Assembly (NCBI GenBank): GCA_002049455.2
Contig: KV918795.1
Coordinates: forward strand, 186,001-250,000
Length of the DNA stretch: 64,000 bases
Source of the DNA: Porphyra umbilicalis
Lineage: Eukaryota; Rhodophyta; Bangiophyceae; Bangiales; Bangiaceae
Reading direction: 5' to 3'
Part shown: in pieces, positions 55,401-64,000 of the stretch
Layout of the letters: each line of letters starts with the position of its first letter
Numbering within the stretch: position 1 is the stretch's first letter
The notes under the pieces: model-generated
Told to the model about the DNA's origin: nothing
Seen by the model: only the letters and a program-made list of their open reading frames with translations
Databases searched by the model: none
Made by a program: the position numbers and the translations under genes

Positions 55401-58170
55401 ATACCTTGAGTTGCAGTCGAGCGTCGGAAACACCTTGGCGTCCCCGAGGAAGTCAATACAATCGTCCATTCGTGGCAACGGGTACACATCCCGCACCGTG
55501 ACCTCGTTAAGTCGGCGGTAATCCACACAGAACCGCACTGTCCCGTCGGGTTTCGGAACCAGAACCACAGGGAAGGCCCACTCGGCACTTGAGGGCTCGA
55601 TAACCCCGAGGTCCCGCTGGCGTTAAACCTCCTTGGCGATGATGTCCCTCGAAGCGTGGCTCGCCCGATAGGGTTGGGCCCGCCGTGGCCGTGCCACGGG
55701 GGTCACCTCGATCCGGTGCGGGGTGACGTCGACCTTGCCGAGTTGTCCCGCCCATAGCGCTTTGTATTCCTCGACGAGGTCGTCCACGTCACCACGAAGC
55801 GTGTCGGTGACGCCCTCCCAGTGCACCTCCGGCTTGGAATTCGTCTTGTCCGGCGGGTGAGGTGGAGGTTGTCCTTCATCAATCCTCTCTTCGGCTTGCT
55901 GCCCCGTCTTGAACTCCTCGTCGGGCTTGTCACGGGGGTCCGCCCCCATCATGAGGACAGCCCCCGGTTCCTCCTCCTCCTCGACGACGTGCAGCGGTCC
56001 ATTGTAGGCCGTCGCGGTTCCAATGACATACCCCTTTGTTAGGTGCACTGGCACGTCCCCGATGTTCGTCGTGTAGAGGGACTGCGGGGTGTTGGGGGAG
56101 AACTCCGCGACCGCGTTGTGCAACAGTACCTTCCGTCGGCCCATTTTGACGGGGCGTTCCGTACCGGGTGGACCCCCTTGACGTTGCAGCACACTTGGAC
56201 CGCCTGGATGCACCGCGGGCCGACGGTTACCCCTTGCCGAAGCCGGATATCCCCAGCTTGGGCCTTCGGATTGATTCCTCGGCGAGGGGGCACGGGCCGC
56301 GTGTTCCCCGTCCAGCTCCGCGTCGCCACAGTGGACGTGTCGTCGTCCCACTTGATCGTCTGCGTCGTGGAAGAGATGGTGTCCACGTTGTTGCGCTGGA
56401 AGTCCCACCCGAGGATGAGCGGTACCGACAGGGCCCTGACCACGAAGAACGCATACTCCATAGCGGCACCCCCGAAGTAGATCTTCAGCGACACCTCCGC
56501 GTTCACCTTGAGCAGCTGCCCCGAGGCGTCACTCACTTGCGTCCGGGGCGGCGCACGCGGTGCATACTCGGTCCACCCTTCGGGTAACATATCCGCGCGG
56601 ATCACACTTGGCCCGGCGCCAGTGTCGACCACCGCCCTCGTGGGGACGGGGGTCTGCCACGGCGCCAACTGGTACGACGCGGTAATCTCAAAATTCTCTT
56701 TCCGTGGTAGCGACAGCGTCCCCTTGAACCGCGGGCGATATCGCCCGCGATGGCAGGGGCAGCGGGCCGGGACAGGCCACGTCTCGGTTACCCTAGGGGA
56801 GGCACACGTGACGTGGCGGGGGGCGACTGGGGAGTTGGGGCGGACAGGGGGAATGGAGGGGGATGGCGATGCCACCCCCCCTAGGAATTTCCCGCCCCGC
56901 GGCGCCCCTTGGCCGGGGTTGCCACGAACGGGGCGTCCTCTACTTCCTTCCTCGTTGACTCCGCACCGCCCAACAAGTCGGCCTACACCAGGGCCACAAC
57001 GGAGGTGCGATCCGAGGGGGCGCCCTCCTCCGCGTTCCTCTGTCGAAGGAAGGTGCTCCGCGCGGCCTTCACGAGGTCCCGCTGTTTGTCCGTCAGAATC
57101 TTGTAATCAGGGACTCAGTGGCCACGCGTCCAGCACATGTAGCACAGCGGGGGACCCGTCGGGGCCTCCCGCCGAACATAGGGCGCTCCTCCAGCCGTGC
57201 GGAACCTCGGGGTACCCGACGGCAGCACCGCGACCGTGTCGTACGTCACCGTGTCATCCTCCTCCCACGAGGAGTGGAGTTGGTTGACCGAGAGGCCTCG
57301 GGGCCCCGTCGACGTCTGTCCCTTCCGCGATGATCCCCCGGGTGCCCCCCGGCTGGCCAACGCCATGACATCCCTGGCGGCTAGATACTTCCCCACCACG
57401 AACGTCGATAACTGCTGGTAGCTTCGTTGCGCCGAGTTGTACACGAAGGCGTCCGTCCGTAGATACTCAGGGAGGCCTTGGACCAGCTGCTGTTTCATCG
57501 TCCGCTCGGAGTGGATGTTGCCGCAAAGCTCTGCGACGCCCCGTAGACGTGCCGCGAAGGCATCCACCCCCTCGTTGTCCACGAGCGCAGCCCGGCTACA
57601 CTTGTCCTGCGCCAGCCCCAAAGCGTGCGGCTCCGCGTAGGTCGACAACAGCCAATTGACCACCGCGGGAGAGGATCCAAGCGAGCCCCGTCCGCCTGCG
57701 ATATCCGACCCCGGTAGGTTCCGAGTGAGCCGCGTCTCAGCGTCGCCCGCGAGGAAGTGGGGAATTAGGTACAAACACATCCTCTCGGACACGTCGTTGT
57801 CATCGCAGGCCTTGACGAACTTTCGGACCCACGAGAAGACCTTGAGGGGTTCCTTCCCGTTGAACATCGGGGTCCCCCCGAAGGAGAACTTCATATTCTT
57901 TGCCGTTCGTCCCATCTTGCGGGCCTGCGACGCCCCGTAGGTCGAGTGACGGTTCCGTAGGCGCTACTATCGGTAGTCCAGGACGCCCGCGAAGCGATCG
58001 TCCGGGCACTCGAGGACCGCCAACGTGCCGGACCCCACCTTGCGCCCCACGTGGTCGTCGTCGTTGTCGGTTTTCGCCGGCGACGGCGAGGAAGATGAAG
58101 TCGACAAAGACGACGAGGGACTACGGTGAGGCCGTGACTTCCCTTTGCTGCGGCTCTTTCGCGTGTCCAC

Positions 58171-59126
58171 CAGGGGCTGAGGTGGATAAAGTTGAGCTAG
58201 ATATATCCGCACAGTATACTCGGATATATCCATATTCATGCCGTAGCTGCGTATTCTTAATTTACTCTGTCCATGCACCGACGATTATAATGTGCCTTAA
58301 TAATTCTCTGAGGTCAGGATATAATGTAATCAGAGTGGAGATACTTTTCCTGAGTTTATCCGACTCCCGGAATGGGCTGTGCGCTACAACAACAGTCTGG
58401 GGCAGCCCTTGCGACGCCGCAGGCGAACAAGATGCCAATGTTGGCTACCAGATATGCGATAGGGGCTGGACCTTCGCAACTAAGAGAGAAATGTGTCTGG
58501 CACACCTGAGCCGGATGCCCGGACCACGACGTGAAGGTGTTTGGGTATCCGCGGCATGATCCTATCCCCTTCGCCTGAGGAGCAGCCCTGCCGCCCTGCT
58601 TCTCGTCGCATAAAAACTGCGCCTCTTTGATGTCACAACACCCTCCAGCGTCGTCCACTGTTGCACCCCGACGAGCACTCGTCGTGACTTGGGGAGCACT
58701 GCCCGCAGCACCACAAATCTTTCTGTGTCCGACGACGAGATTGTAGCTTTTAGTTTGCACGCTGGAATTGTGCAGGTACACCATACCACTCCAGTTTCCC
58801 AGGAGATTGAGACCACCTCAAAACGTACGTTGGCTGGCGCTAGACTGTGTTGGCGGCGTCGTCTGTCAACCTCTCGTTGGTACATGCATCGATCCCTATT
58901 CGCGCAGAAGTGTCCTCGGACGGCATATACTCACTCTACGTACACAGATTATGATCGAAATCGGAGCGATGACATATCCGAATATAATGCTGATCCTGAA
59001 TCCGACCGACGAGGTCAGATCCGAATCCAGATACATGATATCATCAAAAACTCAAATCTGAGTGCATGTCAGCGCAACTGGAGTATATTCAGATTCTATG
59101 AAAAGTGACAGATCCAAAAGCCCCTG
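58171..59126 (+). mobile_element. hAT-type non-autonomous element, copy 2, inside the gypsy element
   Basis: This 956-bp element has CAGGGGCTGAGG and AAAAGCCCCTG ends and an 8-bp target duplication GTGTCCAC at 58163-58170 and 59127-59134. It is collinear with copy 1 at 48912-50267 except for the MITE there. By eye the two copies differ by several percent. It lies between gag and the 5' LTR of the gypsy element and so inserted after it. Confidence 0.95.
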
Positions 59127-59664
59127 GTGTCCACTGGAGAATCTCGGCGGGCGGCATCTTGAGCAGAGCCCGCGGGGCTCGCCGCGATGACCTGAGAAAC
59201 GTCAGCCAATAACGACTCGCGGAACGTCGACAGCGCCGTGTCCAGATCTGCCATCGTTAAAGGCGTTGCCGGATCACGATCTCGATGCATGAATCCCGTC
59301 CGTTCGTCTTGACGTCGAGGGAGGAAGGCACCGGCCCCCGGCGGGACCCGACGAACCGTTTCGCCCAAAAGGTCCGCCTACGGCCGAGGCGGAATGAAGG
59401 GAATCCCTGATCCAGCCGCGGATCCCCCTGTTGCAGCGACCGCTGGGGTCACCGCGGATGTACCGACCGGCATACCGCTAGCGATCGCATTCGACTTGGG
59501 GATGTCGGACGGCGACGTAATCGTAGTGGCCGGGCGGTAATCGACGACAGACCGACGCGGAGATCCACGTCGCCTTGACCTCACAATCCAACAGACGATC
59601 GGGGAACCGGCTACCCAGTACAGGCGTGAAAACGGCCGGAATCCCCTGCTGCTGAACCAGAAAT

Positions 59665-60161
59665 TGTAGCAGTTCTAAGCACCACCACGTTGGTTCGTCG
59701 TCTTGCCGAAGTGACCTCTTGACCAGCTCGGTCCGTCGAAGGAACTGCCCCGGAAATAGACCCACAGCCCAGCCTTCCCCAAACGGGAGGAGAGGATCAC
59801 GGCAAAGCCCAGGGGGGAGTCGTAGTCCAAAGCACAGTTGGTTTTATCAAACGGCGACGGGTACGGCGTCCCCGCTGTCAATAAACCCCTCCCAAACCCG
59901 AACGCCGGTGGCCAAAGTAGCCACCCCAAATGCGCCAAACCGACAAATCCCTCCAAAGCGAAAAGTTCAAATAAGTAGTAGGGGGGCTGGGAAAACCACT
60001 TCGGAAAAGTCCCGCCCCCGACTGAATCCAATCTCCCCGAGAATTGGACAGGTCATTCCCTTGCTTGCCCGGATCGGGATATTTTGGGACGGCTCCCGGG
60101 GGTGTGCTGCCCACAGCTGAGGGGCCACGCCCCTTCCAACTGGCGACCCCCGACAGCCACA
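59665..60161 (-). repeat. 5' LTR of the gypsy element
   Basis: This 497-bp copy is collinear with 50620-51117. On the minus strand the internal side begins ATTTC and then TGGTTCAGCAGCAGGGG, a possible tRNA primer site that I cannot assign to a tRNA. The right neighbour is copia sequence. Confidence 0.92.
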
Positions 60162-63100
60162 CCCTTGTTGGATGCTGCTGCGGTGGCCTCTCTGCAGTTA
60201 TGGCATGAGCGCCTTGGGCACGTCAACGTGGCTGGCGTTAAGAGGATGATCAAAAACAAGGACATTGACGGACTCAAGTGCTCTTCCATGGTGGTCAAGG
60301 ACGTCTGCGAGCCATGCGTGTATGGGAAGGTGGCCATGACGCCTATGCCTAATGCAGGAGGAGGTGGAGTCAGCAAGCGCCTGCAGCTCGTGCACTCGGA
60401 CCTGGGCGGGCCAATGTCGGAGCCGTCGTGTGGCGGTGCGATCTACTTCGGCACCTTCACCGACGACTTCTCCCGCTGGACCGACGTGGTCTTCCTGCAG
60501 AAGAAGAGCGATCTGCTCTCTGCGTATAAGAAGTGGCTGACTGAGGCCCAGCTGCACACGGAACGAAGATCAAGATCCTGCGATTCGACAATGGCGGCGA
60601 GTACGTGTTGAACGCATTCAAAGCTCTTCACGATGCGCACGGCACGACGCACCAGACCACGGTGCCCGACAAGCCGCAGCAGAACGGGGTTGCTGAGCGG
60701 CTCAATCGAGTTCTCGTGGAGATGGCTCGGAATATGATGCGACACAAGGGACGTCAAGCAGGATCTTTGGGCGGATGCCATCAAGACGGCGTTGTACATC
60801 AAGAACCGCGTCACCAGCCGGGCGCTTCCCGTCGGCAAGACGCCTTTTGAGCTGCGCACCGGGAATAAGCCCAACGTAAGCCACATGCGGGTGTTTGGGT
60901 CGACATGCTGGGTGGTGCTGCACAAGAGTCACATCGACGGCAAGTTCGGCGTCAAGGCGGTAAAGGGCGTCTTCTTAGGCTGTCCTGACGGCAGCAAGGC
61001 GTACAAGGTCATCCTCAACGACGCTCAGTTAGTCAAGGCACGAAGCGTTGTGTTCGCCGAGACGGACGTAAGCGAGGTTGCAGAAGTTGCAGAGGAGCTT
61101 CCCGGAGACGAAAACGTCGAAGTCGAGACGGGCTTGCGTTCTGCAAGCGACGGCGAAGACGCAGATGCTGCCAATGACGACAAGGATGACAACCAAGACG
61201 ATGGATCTGACAAGTCCGCGGACGACAATCAAGGTCGTGGCGGCTCTCAAGACACGTTGCGTCGTAGCGGCAGAGCGCGGCGACCCCCTGTCGAGTACTG
61301 GCGCCCGGTGAGCCTGGTTGCTCACGAGGTGCCCACGACGTACGTGCAAGCCGTTCAAGGGCAAGAATCGGCGAAGTGGCAGATTGCCATGGACGAGGAG
61401 ATGGAGGCCATTTGCAAGAACAAGACTTGGCGCTTGATGGATCGCCCGGCCAGTCAACGCGTGCTGAAGGGCAAGTGGGTTTACAAGGTCGAGAACGAGG
61501 TTGACAATAACGGAAGCAACACGACGCGGCACAAGGCGCGCCTGTGCTTCATAGGGAACCGGCAGATCAAGGGGCTCGACTTCAACCAAACTTTCGCCCT
61601 GGTGGCCAAGTTCACTACCATCCGATGCATCCTCGCGATGACGGCGGCGAACGGGTGGGAGCTACATCAGATGGACGTTAAGACGGCATCCCTCAACGGC
61701 GACCTCGACGAGGAGGTCTACATGGAGCAGCTAGACGGCTATGTCGATCCGACGTATCCTGACAAAGTGTGTTGTCTCCTGCAAGCGCTGTATGGGCTGA
61801 AGCAAGCCCCCAAGATGTGGTGCGCCAAGCTCGACGACTTCCTCAAGTCGCAGGGGCTTGACAACATCGACCCGGATGCATGCCTCTACCTCCTCATTGA
61901 TGACGGCGAAATCATCATCGTCCTGGTGTACGTCGACGATCTCCTGTTGGTGGCATCAAGCCTAGCGGCAATCTACAAGATTAAGGACGCTCTGCACCAG
62001 CGTTTTGAGATGAAGAACCTCGGCGAGGCGAAGGTCATCCTCGGGCTAGAGCTCAGACGTGACAAGGCGTTGGGCACCCTCAAGCTTTCGCAGGGCAAGT
62101 ACGCGGCGCACGTGCTGGAGAAGCTCGGGATGGCGGAGTGCAACCCGATGGGAACGCCGCTGGAGGTGGGCCTGCAGCTGGTCAAGGCCAACGAGAGCGA
62201 CGACGCGCTGCCCTACCGCGAAGCCGTCGGCAGTCTCATGTACCTGGTGGGCGGGACGCGGCCTGACCTCGCCTTCGCCATCGCAAAACTGAGTTGGGTG
62301 TCTCGTGCTACGGCAAGGAGCATTGGGCGGCGATCAAGCGCGTTCTATGGTATGTCAAGGGTTCGATTGACAAGGGGCTGGTCTTCGAAAAGAACTCTTC
62401 CTTTGTTCCATGAGGCTATAGTGATGCCGACTGGGAGGGTGACCACGCGACGCGACGTTCTAAGACGGGCTTCACCTTCATATTTGGCGGAGCATCCGTC
62501 AGCTGGTGTTCTAAGTTGCAGAAAACGGTGGCGCTGTCGTCGATGGAAGACGAGTACAAGGCTCTATGTGAGGCCAGCAAGGAAGCTGTCTTGCTCAACA
62601 AGCTCGTGCAAAGCGTGGCATCTCAAGGGCTGCGGACAGCGATCTCGGGCGGGCCGATCAACATCAAGGTCGACAACAGCGGGTGCATTGACTTCTCCAA
62701 GAGCCCCGTCGAGCACAAGCGCAGCAAGCACATCGACAATCGATACCACTTCGTGCGCGAGGGCATCACGACGGACAAGGTGACACTGGAGCATTGTGCA
62801 ATGGACGATATGGTGGCGGACCCGATGACAAAGGAGCTCGGCGAGATCAAGCACGGCAAGCATGTAGAGGCCATGGGGCTTTGCTGAATACAAGAACCAC
62901 CGCGGCAACAAGCAAGAAGGAGTGTTGGACTGGGATGCTCGTCGCCGACTCCACTGGCGGTTTGCGGATGGATGATGGTCGGTGACCCCCATGGTACCCC
63001 ACATGGTACATTTGCAAGACGTGTTCAAGTTGCACACATTCGTGTTGGGTCATCTTGGGGCGTTACTTTTGGCGTGTTTTGGATTTGATCTTCGCTTTAC

Positions 63101-63339
63101 TCTTGTGGCTTTTGATTTGGTGAGTGATTCGATTTAGTGCGAGGGCGTGGGCGTCGCTGTGGGCGCCGGAGGGGGGAGCACTTGGGCCAGTGGGGACTAT
63201 TCGAGAGGTGCTCTCGGTCGGGAGAGGCGGGAAACCTGAGGACAACCAACAAAGCACGTTCGCACACACACACACAAGCTCAAGCCACTCAACCACTTCA
63301 CCGGTGTCCCCCAACCCATACTCCCACTGCGTTTCAAAA
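60162..63339 (+). mobile_element. Second Ty1/copia element, 3' part only (fossil)
   Basis: It holds, on the plus strand, integrase (zinc-binding start near 60200, core to about 60800), reverse transcriptase about 61370-62270, RNase H about 62500-62880 and one LTR at 62923-63339. It is of the same family as the copia element at 40.1-45.9 kb: long blocks such as WHERLGHVNVAGVKRMIKN are shared almost word for word. The window holds no gag and no 5' LTR for it; its left edge abuts the gypsy LTR. The coding part present has about two or three breaks. It is more diverged than the first element. Confidence 0.92.
62923..63339 (+). repeat. 3' LTR of the second copia element
   Basis: It starts with TGTTGGACTGGGATGC after a purine run (AAGAAGGAG) and ends near CACTGCGTTTCAA. 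It shares GACAACCAACAAAGCACGTT and AAGCTCAAGCCACTCAACC with the LTRs of the first element, though the first half is much diverged. Confidence 0.85.
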
Positions 63340-63344
63340 GTCAC

Positions 63345-64000
63345 AGCGTGGGCGCATTGTACTGCTCGACGTGTCGCTCGCGTCCCCTCACGCACTTGCG
63401 CAATGGCCTCCGAGTCGGATACCCCAAGTGGCCCCAATTCATCTGACCTCCATCATTCCACCAGATGTCTTCTTGATCTCGGCCTTCCCCCCCCTTCCTG
63501 GCCCCTCCCTCGGTGATGAGGACTTCCTCGCAGCCGAGGGCGACCTTCCGGGCTTTTCACTACCTTTCAATCCAGCGTCGCTTTGGTTTCCAGCCCTGCC
63601 CCCGTCGCCGTCCGTGTCGCCTGTCGACGACAACTCAGTCCCCATGGGGCATCCCGTAACTTGGTCCTACTCCACCTGGGCAGCCGAAATGGCTCTCTGC
63701 GAGGTAACCGAGCCCCTAGAGACGCAGTCGCGAGTAGCACACCTGCTGTCAAAGTGCTCGGCGGTGTCCGTCTTGGACTTTTGCATCCAAGACTCCTCGC
63801 TCTTTCCCGACGACATGGACGTGCACCAAAGCCTCTTCACGGAGCTCGCCGAGGTGAATCAAGGGCGCGTGCCTTCACCGGTGCTACTGAGCCAAATGCG
63901 CTCAATGCACAATGCTGCTGTTGCTTGGGACACAAGAAGTGTTCGTCCACCTCATCGCCTTCCGTTTCTGGCATGGCTATCACCGTCCGTGGCGACTTCC
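63345..64000 (+). CDS. Open frame running off the right edge, unknown protein (partial)
   Basis: A frame stays open from just after the copia LTR to the end of the window. It reads RGRIVLLDVSLASPHALAQW, then a Pro/acidic region (GDEDFLAAEGDLPGFSLPFN), then WAAEMALCEVTEPLETQSRV, LLSKCSAVSVLDFCIQDSSL and DDMDVHQSLFTELAEVNQGR. The first Met in frame is at 63644 (MGHPVTWSY); the exon may begin earlier by splicing. A competing ATG at 63404 (MASESDTPSGPNSSD) is in another frame and stops at 63516. The mix of acidic, Pro-rich and hydrophobic residues could be an activation-type region, but no family is recognised. It may be a host gene next to the copia insertion. Confidence 0.45.

Larger units (their letters stand above)
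50620..60161 (-). mobile_element. Ty3/gypsy LTR retrotransposon (fossil, several breaks)
   Basis: Its LTRs (50620-51117 and 59665-60161, about 497 bp) have TGTGGC...GCTACA ends on the minus strand and differ by roughly 7% by hand count, so the insertion is older than the copia element at 40.1 kb. Parts in minus-strand order: gag about 57915-57115, protease with a DTGAG motif near 56610, reverse transcriptase (YLDD near 55215) about 55570-54950, RNase H about 54940-54480 and integrase about 54060-53250. RT-before-integrase order defines gypsy. The coding region is broken in several places (about four). An hAT-type element lies at 58171-59126, and an antisense frame at 51733-52416. The two outer flanks do not match, so no target duplication is seen. 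Confidence 0.94.

Overview
The window looks like nuclear DNA of a GC-rich eukaryote. It contains Ty1/copia and Ty3/gypsy LTR elements, hAT-type elements, a PIF/Harbinger transposase, two tyrosine-recombinase (Crypton-like) genes, a PIF1-type helicase and probable spliceosomal introns. There are no bacterial operons, no rRNA and no convincing tRNA gene. No single-copy housekeeping gene fixes the species. A GC-rich alga (for example a bangiophyte red alga) fits the composition and transposon mix, but that is a guess.

Left part (1-19.2 kb). The window opens with the ends of two related terminal-inverted-repeat (TIR) elements. Next come a Harbinger transposase (2.5-3.8 kb), an unknown Ala-rich gene (6.0-6.8 kb) and the first copy of an unrecognised two-part gene (8.4-10.5 kb). 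After a featureless stretch and a small hypothetical gene at 13.2-13.7 kb there is a complete 5-kb TIR element (14259-19249). It holds a 71-nt palindrome, 2.2 kb of GC-only low-complexity DNA and a 441-bp TA-flanked MITE.

Middle part (19.5-40.1 kb). A tyrosine-recombinase gene (+) converges on a PIF1-like helicase gene (-). GC-rich low-complexity blocks follow, with two similar Ala-rich, acidic-tailed minus-strand genes (27.8-28.8 and 34.9-35.6 kb). This part also holds the second copy of the unknown two-part gene (30.0-32.0 kb, -), a hypothetical gene at 33.9-34.8 kb and a decayed second tyrosine recombinase (38.0-39.2 kb, -). A 30-bp minisatellite ends this part.

Right part (40.1-64 kb). 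This is a stack of insertions. A young full copia element (40131-45908, TSD GGCCA) lies in the minisatellite and has itself taken a MITE into one LTR. Then come gene pieces with cysteine clusters and a Ulp1/C48 peptidase gene. The peptidase gene is split by an hAT-type element that carries another MITE, and a gypsy element (50620-60161) follows directly. A second copy of the hAT-type element sits inside the gypsy element, and the gypsy element abuts part of a second copia element (60162-63339). An open frame of unknown function runs off the right edge.

The genes do not form one pathway; most of the window is layered mobile DNA. The most unusual points are the repeated unknown two-part gene family, the recurring single in-frame TAG codons in otherwise continuous frames, the exact nested insertions with empty-site proof, and an extra antisense reading frame in the gypsy element.
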